A program made the position numbers and the translations under genes. Shown piece by piece: positions 33,976 through 41,280 of a stretch of 46,241 nucleotides of DNA. The stretch is from contig NZ_NQKI01000037.1 in assembly GCF_002269125.1 (NCBI RefSeq), forward strand, positions 1 to 46,241. The letters are read 5' to 3'. Within the stretch, counting starts at the first letter, position 1; each line of letters starts with the position of its first letter. The notes beneath the pieces are model-generated. The model saw only the letters and a list, made by a program, of their open reading frames with translations, made no database searches and was not told where the DNA came from. Origin of the DNA: Pseudomonas lundensis. Lineage in GTDB: Bacteria; Pseudomonadota; Gammaproteobacteria; Pseudomonadales; Pseudomonadaceae.

Positions 33976-34860
33976 TTAGGCGGGGTGAAGCGCGCTCAAA
34001 TCCAAACGGCCATCATTGAGCGGCGGGCACCAGTAATAACCGCCATTGAGCGGGCGGCTGTAGCGGTACAGGCCATCGACGATGCCGTCTTCCATGCCGC
34101 TCATGCGGCGCAGTTGCACTTCAAAGGCGTTGAGGGTGCGACCGAAGGCGACAAACATCAGGCCGGATTTGCCGTTTTCAGTCCAGGGCATGGAGCGACG
34201 TACGATAAAGGCCTCAGGCGTGAAGCTTTCTTGTGCAGTGCGCTTGACGTGGGCGGACGCCGGCGCGTCGTCCAGTTCCTCGTTGTCGCTCATGCGACGG
34301 CCCATGATGTTGTCTTGCTCTTCGCGGGGCAATGCCGCAAAACCGTTCAAGTCATGCTGCCACTGCTGGATGGCCACAAAGCTGCCACCGTCCAGTCCCG
34401 CGCCAGCATTGGCGACGATGGCGGCCTCGACCGCCGCGTCGTCAACAGGGTTTTCCGTGCCGTCTTCGTAGCCGGTCAGGTCGCGGTCGGTGCCGTAGCG
34501 GAAACCTTCAGTCACTTGCAGCAGGTTGAAAGCAGACGCCAGCGCAGTCTCGATTTTTTGGCTGCGGTGCAGCAGCTCCCCACGGTCATCGCCCAACAGC
34601 CACAACCAGAGGGCGTGCTGGGTCGACGGGTTTTCAACCATGGCATTGAGTGCCGGGAAGACGCGCAAGCCTTGGACTTTTGCCCCCAACGCCATTACCA
34701 GCGGCGAGCCAAACCCCGCCACCACGCTTTTGCCGTCCACCCACTGCGACAGAACGTCGAGTGCAGCCGGCAATGCTTCTACTGACTTGAGGGCGAAAAA
34801 CAGGTAACGCGCTTGCGAAGGGATAGGTTTAGCCAGAATGCTCGACTGGTAGAGACTCAT
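33976..34860 (-). CDS. DyP-type heme peroxidase
   Basis: A 294-residue dye-decolorising peroxidase. The family signature GYEDGTENP (130-138) holds the distal Asp133. The proximal heme ligand His204 lies in ASAHVKR, and Arg221 lies in IVRRSMPW. The length fits bacterial class B DyPs, such as those of other pseudomonads. It uses hydrogen peroxide to oxidise dyes and phenols; the physiological substrate is unknown. There is no secretion signal. I start at ATG 34860 (MSLYQSSIL), with AAAGGAG seven bases upstream. The preceding 18 codons of the longer frame are not family-like. No encapsulin gene is nearby. It is likely a single-gene unit, 97 bases from the chemoreceptor end. Confidence 0.92.
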   Translation of the reverse strand: MSLYQSSILAKPIPSQARYLFFALKSVEALPAALDVLSQWVDGKSVVAGFGSPLVMALGAKVQGLRVFPALNAMVENPSTQHALWLWLLGDDRGELLHRSQKIETALASAFNLLQVTEGFRYGTDRDLTGYEDGTENPVDDAAVEAAIVANAGAGLDGGSFVAIQQWQHDLNGFAALPREEQDNIMGRRMSDNEELDDAPASAHVKRTAQESFTPEAFIVRRSMPWTENGKSGLMFVAFGRTLNAFEVQLRRMSGMEDGIVDGLYRYSRPLNGGYYWCPPLNDGRLDLSALHPA

Positions 34861-34957
34861 AGAAACTCCTTTGGAAAGCGCAGAGTTTACTCCCACCAGT
34901 ACTTTTTCAGTCACCCGAGGGTTACTTTTCTTAGGTGCAACCCTCGCACGTCAATGC

Positions 34958-36274
34958 TTAGGTCGACAGTTGATTTGCAAATTGTCCGACTGCATCCACT
35001 ACTTTCTGGGCGCCGTCCTGAATCTCGACAATTACCGTGCCCGCCTCCGCCGCCAGCGCCAACCCTTCTTCCGCTTGCAGCTTGCCGTCGGCCATCAAGG
35101 TCACGGCATCACGGGCCATGTCCTGGTTTTGACGCACCACGTTGATGATCTCTTCAGTGGCCTTGCTGGTGCGCGATGCCAATTGCCGCACTTCGTCTGC
35201 CACCACCGCAAAGCCGCGCCCTTGCTCACCCGCGCGGGCGGCTTCAATGGCCGCATTAAGCGCCAGCAAATTGGTTTGCTCAGCAATGCCGCTGATGGTT
35301 TTGACGATGCTGCCAATTACCTGCGACTGATCGTTCAACGCCTCAATGCCATTGCCTGCCTGCTGCATGTGTTTGGCCAGGTCGCGCATCACCTCGACCG
35401 CCTGGGTCACGACTTTAGTGCCGCGCTGGGCGCTTTCATCCGTTTGCAAGGAGGTGCTGTAAGCAATGCTGGCGGCCTCGGAAACCGCTTGTTCCTGATG
35501 GATCTGATCGGTAATCACCGTGGCGAATTTGACCACTTTGTACAGCGTGTTATTCGCGTCCCGCACCGGGTTGTACGAGGCCTCGAGCCAGACATCACGA
35601 CCATGACTGTCGATACGCTGGAAACGACCGGCAACAAATTCACCGGCATTCAGCCGCTTCCAGAACGCCTGATACGCCTCGCTGCCCTGCTCCTGAGGTG
35701 TGCAGAACATACGGTGGTGCTTGCCCTGAATCTGCGCCAGGGTGTAACCCATGCCTTGCAGAAAGCGATCATTGGCGGTCAGGACTTCACCCTTGAGGTT
35801 GAACTCGATCACGGCTGTGGAGCGCAATAGCGCACTCATCAGGTTTTCATGATCGCGGGAAGCTTCGATGGTGCGCGTCAGGTCGCTGGAGAAAATTGAA
35901 ATCCGCAGCACACGGCCGCTGGAATCCAGAATCGGCTGCATGATCGAGCGCAGCCACGCCTCCTGCCCATCACCGCGTAGCAACCGCACGGTGCCGCTGA
36001 AATGCTCGTTGCGGGTCATCGCTGTTTTGAACCGGCGGTAATGCTCGTCATTTTTCAGGTATACGGGCACCAGGTCGTCAATGTGTCGCCCAACCAGCGA
36101 ACAGTTGGCGTAGAGCATTTCTTGGGTAAAGTTGTGGTTGGCGGTCTCGATCCGTCCGTCCGCTCCAAGCGAGAGCACCAGCATTTCACTGTCCAGACTC
36201 TCCTTGACTTGCTGGAGGCTGGACAATTCTTCACGAAGAGCCGATAGCTCTTGCTTCAAGCGTTTGTTAAACAT
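34958..36274 (-). CDS. Soluble double-PAS methyl-accepting chemotaxis protein (BdlA type)
   Basis: A 438-residue receptor without membrane segments. Two PAS domains (about 38-150, with LGADGRIETAN; and 160-275, with NLKGEVLTAND) are followed by a signalling domain with the conserved hairpin tip EQTNLLALNAAIEAARAGEQG. The architecture is that of BdlA of P. aeruginosa, which controls biofilm dispersal together with c-di-GMP phosphodiesterases; Aer2-like oxygen sensing is the alternative. I start at ATG 36274 (MFNKRLKQ), since the TTG at 36322 adds unrelated residues. Its closeness to the fimbria/c-di-GMP locus fits a dispersal role, but that link is inference. Confidence 0.9.
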   Translation of the reverse strand: MFNKRLKQELSALREELSSLQQVKESLDSEMLVLSLGADGRIETANHNFTQEMLYANCSLVGRHIDDLVPVYLKNDEHYRRFKTAMTRNEHFSGTVRLLRGDGQEAWLRSIMQPILDSSGRVLRISIFSSDLTRTIEASRDHENLMSALLRSTAVIEFNLKGEVLTANDRFLQGMGYTLAQIQGKHHRMFCTPQEQGSEAYQAFWKRLNAGEFVAGRFQRIDSHGRDVWLEASYNPVRDANNTLYKVVKFATVITDQIHQEQAVSEAASIAYSTSLQTDESAQRGTKVVTQAVEVMRDLAKHMQQAGNGIEALNDQSQVIGSIVKTISGIAEQTNLLALNAAIEAARAGEQGRGFAVVADEVRQLASRTSKATEEIINVVRQNQDMARDAVTLMADGKLQAEEGLALAAEAGTVIVEIQDGAQKVVDAVGQFANQLST

Positions 36275-36387
36275 GGAGTACCTGATGAAAGGGATGTCTG
36301 CGTAGAACGAGATCGGCGCCAAGCCGATTTTCTGGAGCCAGTGAGACGACCGGCCATCAAATAAATTCAGCCTTTTTATGGATCCAC

Positions 36388-36405
36388 ATCAATCAGACGA
36401 TTGAT
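36388..36405 (+). promoter_or_regulatory. Perfect inverted repeat between chemoreceptor and small gene
   Basis: ATCAATC-AGAC-GATTGAT (seven-base arms) lies in the 223-base divergent spacer between the chemoreceptor gene (start 36274) and the small gene starting at 36498. It is a candidate operator for either. Confidence 0.4.
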
Positions 36406-36497
36406 AGCAACGGACCCAGTGATCCGGCGCTCATTTTGAGTGAATTTTTTGAACGCCAGAGACTCACTTATTCAATACAGGGAGATCTATCTGAATC

Positions 36498-36728
36498 ATG
36501 AACTCGGCAAAATTATTCATTATTGATTACACGCTGCATGGCAAGCCCAAGTCATTCATCATCCGCCATGCCGCGCTGGACAATGTCACGGCCTGGTACT
36601 GGGCGGGGTGTGATGCAGGCGTTGAACGTATTGCCCGCAATGAGCGTGAAGCGGCTAAAAAGCTGGATCGTGCGCAAATGGAGAGAAAAGGCATTGCCAA
36701 CGTCAAGTGGCGCCTGGCTTCAACATGA
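36498..36728 (+). CDS. Small DUF6555-like protein
   Basis: A 76-residue soluble protein with patterns I recognise from a Pseudomonas-restricted small family (KLFIIDYTLHGKPKSFIIR near the start, DNVTAWYWAGCDAGVERI in the middle, then GIANVKWR near the end). The family has no known function. GGGAG lies 13 bases before the ATG, a rather long spacing. It is a single gene, convergent with the metallothionein gene, with a hairpin between. Confidence 0.7.
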   Translation: MNSAKLFIIDYTLHGKPKSFIIRHAALDNVTAWYWAGCDAGVERIARNEREAAKKLDRAQMERKGIANVKWRLAST

Positions 36729-36744
36729 GAGGCAACCGCGCAAA

Positions 36745-36765
36745 CGCGCAGTCCACGACTGCGCG
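36745..36765 (+). terminator. Hairpin between convergent small genes
   Basis: CGCGCAGTC-CAC-GACTGCGCG is a perfect nine-base-pair hairpin located between the stop codons of the DUF6555-like gene (plus) and the metallothionein gene (minus). The minus side is followed by only three T, so bidirectional termination is likely but not certain. Confidence 0.55.
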
Positions 36766-36783
36766 GGTCTGCACTCAGCTCAT

Positions 36784-36948
36784 TTAGCGTTTTTCGCCGC
36801 AATGGCAACCACTGGATGATGCACACCCCTGGCCGTCAGGATGATGATCGGCGCACGCCTTGCAGCAGTAATGTTTACCGTCCCGCTCTACCCCTTGAGT
36901 ACCGACTTTGCAATGACAGGTCGGACAATCACACGTTTGCTCTTTCAT
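36784..36948 (-). CDS. Bacterial metallothionein (SmtA/BmtA family)
   Basis: A 54-residue protein with ten cysteines (residues 6, 8, 11, 13, 28, 29, 32, 42, 48 and 50) and several histidines. The order CDCPTCHCK, then GKHYCCKACADHHP, then CHCGEK, is the pattern of bacterial metallothioneins. YCC.AC and HP in the middle are typical of the Pseudomonas branch. It should bind zinc and cadmium in a zinc-finger-like fold in the cytoplasm. The GGAG ribosome site lies about seven bases before the ATG. It is divergent from the atoE-like gene across a 210-base spacer, which must hold its promoter. It is easily missed because of its size. Confidence 0.92.
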   Translation of the reverse strand: MKEQTCDCPTCHCKVGTQGVERDGKHYCCKACADHHPDGQGCASSSGCHCGEKR

Positions 36949-37137
36949 CGTGAACTCCATGTTGTCATGGTCGTTTCACCACGGCAGGATTGCCGCGTAC
37001 AGGCAGTGACTGTAGACCGGTTGCGAGGGTTCAAAGCGTCTGCCCATCGGAAATTCCCCCGGATTGATTTACTGTGTGCGCCGTCGCCATTGATGCCTTG
37101 AAACAAAAAAGGCTGCGCGAGGCGTCACCATAATCAT

Positions 37138-37145
37138 AAGAAAAA
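37138..37145 (+). promoter_or_regulatory. Crc/Hfq-like A-rich motif at the atoE ribosome-binding site
   Basis: AAGAAAAA fits the catabolite repression pattern AAnAANAA and lies immediately before the GAGGT ribosome-binding site of the transporter gene. A second fit, AACAAAAA, is at 37102-37109. In Pseudomonas, such motifs near the start codon are bound by Hfq with Crc. Confidence 0.5.
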
Positions 37146-37158
37146 CGAGGTAGTTCCC

Positions 37159-38577
37159 ATGGCCGCTGAGATTGAATCCAGCCGTTATGCCCGCTTTGCC
37201 CTGCGCTGCTCCAATTGGGCAGAACGCTGGTTCCCTGATTCCTGGGTGTTTGCCGCCGTCGCCGTGATCACCGTGGCGCTGGCCACCATGGCGATGGGTG
37301 CCAAACCCACCGATGCCGCGATGGCGTTCGGAGACGGGTTTTGGAGCCTGATCCCTTTCACCATGCAAATGGCCTTCGTCGTGATTGGAGGTTACGTGGT
37401 GGCCAGTTCACCGCCAGCGGTCAAACTCATCGACAAACTGGCGCACGTCCCGAAAAACGGCCGACAGGCGGTGTGCTGGGTCGCGCTGATTTCGATGGTT
37501 GCGTCGTTGCTCAACTGGGGGTTGTCGTTGGTGTTCGGCGGGTTGCTGGTGCGCGCGCTGGCCCGCCGCACGAACCTGCGCATGGACTACCGCGCCGCCG
37601 GTGCAGCCGCTTATCTGGGGTTGGGTGCCGTGTGGGCGCTGGGCCTGTCATCTTCGGCGGCCCAGTTACAAGCCAACCCGGCGAGTTTGCCGCCCTCGAT
37701 TCTGGCGATTACCGGGGTAATTCCGTTCACTGAAACCATCTTCCTGTGGCAATCCGGTGTGTTGCTGGCGGCGCTGGTGGTGGTGTCGCTCATCGTTGCC
37801 TACGCCACGGCGCCAGGACCGGAATCTGCCCGTGATGCGGCGGCCTGCGGTGTTGATCCGGCCTTCAGCCTGCCCACGTTGCCAGAACGCACACGGCCCG
37901 GCGAGTGGCTGGAATACAGCCCGGTGCTGACCCTTTTGCTGGTACTGCTGGCTGCAGGCTGGTTGTTCCATGAGTTCTCGACCAAACCGGCGATCAGCGC
38001 CATTTCAGGTCTCAATACGTACAATTTTTTGTTTCTGATGCTCGGTGCACTGCTTCACTGGCGCCCGCGCAGCTTTCTGAATGCGGTGGCCAGCGCGGTG
38101 CCAACCACCACCGGGGTGTTGATCCAGTTCCCGCTGTACGGCTCGATTGCAGCCCTGATGACCGTGGTCAAAGGCACTGACGGCGAAACCCTGGCGCATC
38201 ACATTTCCACGTTTTTTGTGCAAATCGCCTCCCACGACACCTACGCCGTCCTGATGGGCGTGTACTCCGCAGTGCTGGGCTTCTTCATTCCGTCGGGTGG
38301 CGGCAAGTGGATTATTGAAGCGCCTTACGTGATGCAAGTTGCCAATGACCTGGAATACCACTTGGGCTGGGCGGTACAGATTTACAACGCGGCCGAAGCG
38401 CTGCCGAATCTGATCAACCCGTTTTACATGCTGCCGCTGTTGGGCGTACTGGGCTTGAAAGCACGGGACTTGATCGGCTTTTCGTTCGTGCAGTTGCTGG
38501 TGCATGCGCCGCTGGTGCTATTTTTGCTGTGGGCGCTGGGGACGACACTGACTTACCTGCCGCCTGTGATGCCGTAA
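37159..38577 (+). CDS. atoE: Short-chain fatty acid transporter (AtoE family)
   Basis: A 472-residue membrane protein with about twelve hydrophobic segments. Family landmarks are NWAERWFPDSWVFA near 20-33, MQMAFVVIGGYV near 75, LLNWGLSLVFGG near 117-128, and the conserved FFIPSGGGKWIIEAPYV near 374-390. AtoE carries acetoacetate and butyrate-like acids in E. coli. Here it is not beside the other ato genes, so the exact substrate is open. GAGGTAG is eight to twelve bases before the ATG. The A-rich leader suggests catabolite control. A strong hairpin follows the gene. Confidence 0.9.
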   Translation: MAAEIESSRYARFALRCSNWAERWFPDSWVFAAVAVITVALATMAMGAKPTDAAMAFGDGFWSLIPFTMQMAFVVIGGYVVASSPPAVKLIDKLAHVPKNGRQAVCWVALISMVASLLNWGLSLVFGGLLVRALARRTNLRMDYRAAGAAAYLGLGAVWALGLSSSAAQLQANPASLPPSILAITGVIPFTETIFLWQSGVLLAALVVVSLIVAYATAPGPESARDAAACGVDPAFSLPTLPERTRPGEWLEYSPVLTLLLVLLAAGWLFHEFSTKPAISAISGLNTYNFLFLMLGALLHWRPRSFLNAVASAVPTTTGVLIQFPLYGSIAALMTVVKGTDGETLAHHISTFFVQIASHDTYAVLMGVYSAVLGFFIPSGGGKWIIEAPYVMQVANDLEYHLGWAVQIYNAAEALPNLINPFYMLPLLGVLGLKARDLIGFSFVQLLVHAPLVLFLLWALGTTLTYLPPVMP

Positions 38578-38586
38578 AACCCTCGC

Positions 38587-38617
38587 CCTGTCCCTCTCCT
38601 TTTGGGAGAGGGGCAGG
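38587..38617 (+). repeat. Dispersed CCCTCTCC-type hairpin after the transporter gene
   Basis: CCTG-T-CCCTCTCC, loop TTTT, GGGAGAGGG-G-CAGG form a 13-pair hairpin with one U-G pair. This kind of element is scattered between genes in many Pseudomonas genomes, and here it may also end transcription of both the transporter and the convergent carbonic anhydrase gene (stop at 38630). Confidence 0.6.
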
Positions 38618-38629
38618 ATCAAGGAACAA

Positions 38630-39274
38630 CTAGACAGGGTTAACTGGCCGCAAACGGTACTGGGGCGGCAATTGGTCCAGACCGCTGATGGTCGTGTTCA
38701 AGCTCTTCCAGCGACCATCCTTGATCCCGTAGATGCACCCATGTACCGACAGACTCTGCCCGCGGTGCCAGGCATTTTGCACAATGTTGGTATGACCAAC
38801 GTTGGCCACTTGCTGGATCACATTGAGCTCGCACAAGCGATCAACCCGCTCTTCTTCAGTAGGCAACTGCGCCAGCACTTCACGGTTTTCGTAATACAGG
38901 TCGCGGATCGAGCGCAGCCAGCCGTCGATCAATCCCAATTGCTGGTCCTTCATCGAAGCACGCACGCCGCCACAGCCGTAGTGGCCAGTGACCAGAATGT
39001 GTTTGACCTTCAATACATCCACGGCGTACTGAATCACCGACAAGCAGTTCAAATCGGTGTGCAGCACCACGTTGGCCACGTTACGGTGCACAAACAGATC
39101 GCCGGGCAACATGCCGACGATCTCGTTGGCCGGCACGCGCGCATCCGAACAACCAATCCATAGGTATTCCGGCGTTTGCTGGCGGGCCAGTTTGGCAAAA
39201 AATTCGGGATCTTCCTGCTTGATCGCATCAGCCCAACGTTCGTTGTTATCAATCAGGTCTTGTAGTTCGTTCAT
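38630..39274 (-). CDS. can: Beta-carbonic anhydrase
   Basis: A 214-residue zinc enzyme that interconverts carbon dioxide and bicarbonate. Zinc ligands Cys42, His98 and Cys101 (GCSDARVP and GHYGCGG) and the Asp44-Arg46 pair are intact. I start at ATG 39274 (MNELQDL), with GAGG nine bases upstream; the longer frame from 39403 adds 43 residues that do not belong. The locus between accessory genes and rimI is its usual place (PA4676). It supports growth in air by supplying bicarbonate. Confidence 0.95.
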   Translation of the reverse strand: MNELQDLIDNNERWADAIKQEDPEFFAKLARQQTPEYLWIGCSDARVPANEIVGMLPGDLFVHRNVANVVLHTDLNCLSVIQYAVDVLKVKHILVTGHYGCGGVRASMKDQQLGLIDGWLRSIRDLYYENREVLAQLPTEEERVDRLCELNVIQQVANVGHTNIVQNAWHRGQSLSVHGCIYGIKDGRWKSLNTTISGLDQLPPQYRLRPVNPV

Positions 39275-39427
39275 ACGGTAAGGCCTCAAGAGTTGATGCG
39301 CAGGTATGACAGCCGACCGATGGCCGGGGTCACGTGGGCAAATGCCAAATCCAGTGGTCAATCGGGTGGAATCTTCAAGCTTAGCTACAGTCCACCGTAT
39401 CAAGGCCCCACAGTATGAGGATTTACC

Positions 39428-39844
39428 ATGACCGATTCACGTCGCCCGTTCGGGGCAGAAGAACCATTGGACATCGACGACACCGAAGACCGCATGGGAT
39501 CGGTTGAGCCGCTGGATTTCGATGATCCCGAAGATACTCACGAGCCGCTGACCGACTTGGTGACAGATGAGGAATACGCACGTCACATTGCCCCTCATCG
39601 CCCGCGTAATCGGGAAGTGAGCGGTGCTGCGCTGCCGGGGCGCGATTCGAGCCCGGATGATCTGGACGCCGACATGCTAACGCCCGAAGACGGTGCCCGT
39701 GATGCATATGAAGCACTTGAAGAACAGGGCGGCGCGGCAGACTGGGATTTGAGCGTTGTGAATGAAGACGAGATCGGCGCAGGCCGCGGGCTGGATGAGG
39801 CTGAGCTGGCGGATATAGATCCGGTGGGCCGCAAAAAACGGTGA
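39428..39844 (+). CDS. Conserved small acidic protein (PA4677-like)
   Basis: A 138-residue, strongly acidic and proline-poor protein with many Asp and Glu runs (EEPLDIDDTEDR, EPLDFDDPEDTHEPLTDLVTDEEYARHI, then GAALPGRDSS near 68). It ends in a basic GRKKR. It has no membrane segment or signal. It is a conserved neighbour of rimI in Pseudomonas and is sometimes labelled a serine kinase/phosphatase, but I see no kinase or phosphatase motif. Function unknown. The ATG has AGGA eight bases upstream. Confidence 0.8.
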   Translation: MTDSRRPFGAEEPLDIDDTEDRMGSVEPLDFDDPEDTHEPLTDLVTDEEYARHIAPHRPRNREVSGAALPGRDSSPDDLDADMLTPEDGARDAYEALEEQGGAADWDLSVVNEDEIGAGRGLDEAELADIDPVGRKKR

Positions 39845-39855
39845 GTCCCTCTTTT

Positions 39856-39880
39856 GTAGCCGCTGCTCGACAGCGGCTAC
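39856..39880. repeat. Perfect REP-like hairpin between convergent genes
   Basis: GTAGCCGCTG-CTCGA-CAGCGGCTAC has ten perfect base pairs. It lies between the acidic protein gene and rimI, whose stops are 48 bases apart. No T run follows on either strand, so it is more like a solitary repetitive extragenic element than a terminator. Confidence 0.6.
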
Positions 39881-39892
39881 AGGGTGTGTGAA

Positions 39893-40345
39893 TCAATCCA
39901 CCAGCGTACACGCCATGACCACTGCATCTTCACGCCCGCCCACTGCCGGGTAGTAGTCGCGACGACGGCCGATTTCGTTGAAACCATAACGTTCATACAG
40001 CTTGAACGCAGCCGTATTGCTGTCGCGCAGTTCAAGGAAGCACTCGCGAGCGTCATGTTGATACGCAATCGACATCAGGTGTTCCAGCAATTTGAGCCCC
40101 AAGCCACGGCCTTGGCTTTCAGGTTTTACCGTGATGTTGAGCAGGTGTGCTTCATCCAGAATGATTTGCACCACGCCGTGACCGACTTGTTGCTCGCCTT
40201 CGAACATCAACCAAATGTGATATTTGCCCAGCCCGTCGAGGAAGATGCCCCGCGTCCAGGGGTGGCTGAAAGCGGCATATTCGATTTTCAACACCGCATC
40301 GAGGTCCGCCTCGGTCATCGGGCGGAAAGTTACAGCGTCACTCAT
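39893..40345 (-). CDS. rimI: Ribosomal protein S18 alanine N-acetyltransferase
   Basis: A 150-residue GNAT enzyme that acetylates the N-terminal alanine of ribosomal protein S18. The acetyl-CoA-binding motif QGRGLG near 87-92, the LELRDSN segment with the catalytic Glu and the KLYERYGF segment with the catalytic Tyr are present. It overlaps the end of the holD-like gene by 8 bases (ATGAGTGA), so the two form the holD-rimI operon known in E. coli. Confidence 0.92.
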   Translation of the reverse strand: MSDAVTFRPMTEADLDAVLKIEYAAFSHPWTRGIFLDGLGKYHIWLMFEGEQQVGHGVVQIILDEAHLLNITVKPESQGRGLGLKLLEHLMSIAYQHDARECFLELRDSNTAAFKLYERYGFNEIGRRRDYYPAVGGREDAVVMACTLVD

Positions 40346-41111
40346 TGATTGGTTTCCAGCGCGCCATCAGCCGGCGCATGGCTTGCCACACATCCGCTTT
40401 GCGTTGTGGCTCATCCATTAAGAGTTCAAGGCCCGGCAGCGCCCAGACGCAGCCCAGCCCTTCAATTTCCAGTTCGCGGTTATAGACCTCGGCGTTGGCT
40501 TCGCCCGCAAAGCGCACGGCCGGTAAACCGATCAGCCACAAACAGGCACATTCTGCGTCTTCAAGGCGTGCCATCAGGAAACCCTGCACAAATTCGCGGG
40601 CGGCCTCCGGGCCTTGATCGACATTGCCACGGCGCAGCAAAGGCCAGCGAATCGGCTCGCCAATGATTTGCGGGCTGTCAGGTAAACCGGCAGCGCGCAG
40701 CATGTCTTTAAGTAACAGGTAAGCCGGATCGCGGCTTTGGAACGCGCCGCCTGTGGGTAACTCCACCAGCACCAGGCAGCGTCCCGCGCGCAGCAGTTGC
40801 AAGGCAAAACGCGGCGCTGGCAGGGGCACCACTTTGGCGACCACGGGCGGTTTTTCGGCTTCAGTCACCGGAACGCTCGTCGCACGCGGGGCGACGGACG
40901 GGCGAGGCACTTCAATCTTCGTCCGTTCGACAGGTTTGCTCGGCACCACTGCCACGTTGGCTGGCGGCGCCATCACAGGTGCTGCGGGCGGCTCGGGGAG
41001 CACCAGCAGTTCGGGCCGCGAGGGGGCGGCGAACGGTAACTCAGTGCGGGGTAACCACGTAACCACCTGCATGGCAGTCAAATAAGCGCGGCGGCGGGAC
41101 TCGTTCAACAA
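40338..41111 (-). CDS. holD: DNA polymerase III psi subunit, Pseudomonas type
   Basis: A 257-residue protein with an N-terminal segment (ESRRRAYLTAMQVVTWLPRTELPFAAPSRP) shared by Pseudomonas homologues of PA4679, the cryptic psi subunit of the replicase. A proline-rich linker (about 35-95, with many VP and PAP repeats) is followed by a globular C-terminal domain that resembles uracil-DNA glycosylase-like psi folds only weakly. Psi links the chi subunit to the tau/gamma clamp loader. The start is TTG (41111, or TTG at 41108), because the conserved N-terminus lies upstream of the first ATG (41072) and an in-frame TAG closes the frame before it. Databases often mislabel this gene as an energy transducer TonB because of its proline-rich stretch. 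Confidence 0.8.
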   Translation of the reverse strand: MLNESRRRAYLTAMQVVTWLPRTELPFAAPSRPELLVLPEPPAAPVMAPPANVAVVPSKPVERTKIEVPRPSVAPRATSVPVTEAEKPPVVAKVVPLPAPRFALQLLRAGRCLVLVELPTGGAFQSRDPAYLLLKDMLRAAGLPDSPQIIGEPIRWPLLRRGNVDQGPEAAREFVQGFLMARLEDAECACLWLIGLPAVRFAGEANAEVYNRELEIEGLGCVWALPGLELLMDEPQRKADVWQAMRRLMARWKPINE

Positions 41112-41123
41112 GGGTCGGCCATC

Positions 41124-41132
41124 TGTGGATAA
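41124..41132 (-). promoter_or_regulatory. Perfect DnaA box upstream of holD
   Basis: TTATCCACA (reading the minus strand) lies 12-20 bases before the TTG start of the psi subunit gene. It is a candidate DnaA target that could couple synthesis of a replisome part to initiation. Confidence 0.5.
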
Positions 41133-41280
41133 CTAAAGAACGGGGATTCTACCGCCCTTCTGCCCTTCCCGCCCGCAGTTGATCGCTAAACGGTGGACGC
41201 GCGATCCGGGAGGCGGATCGCCAAGGGAAGATGTGCGCAGTACAATCGCCGCCTTTCATTGCCAATCGACCGGCCCTCCC

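Noticed and set aside
33976..34860. DyP peroxidase as encapsulin cargo
   Set aside because: No encapsulin gene is adjacent and the C-terminus (LSALHPA) lacks the usual targeting peptide.
40338..41111. TonB energy transducer
   Set aside because: The proline-rich linker invites that label, but there is no N-terminal membrane anchor or TonB C-terminal motif, and the position next to rimI fits HolD (PA4679).
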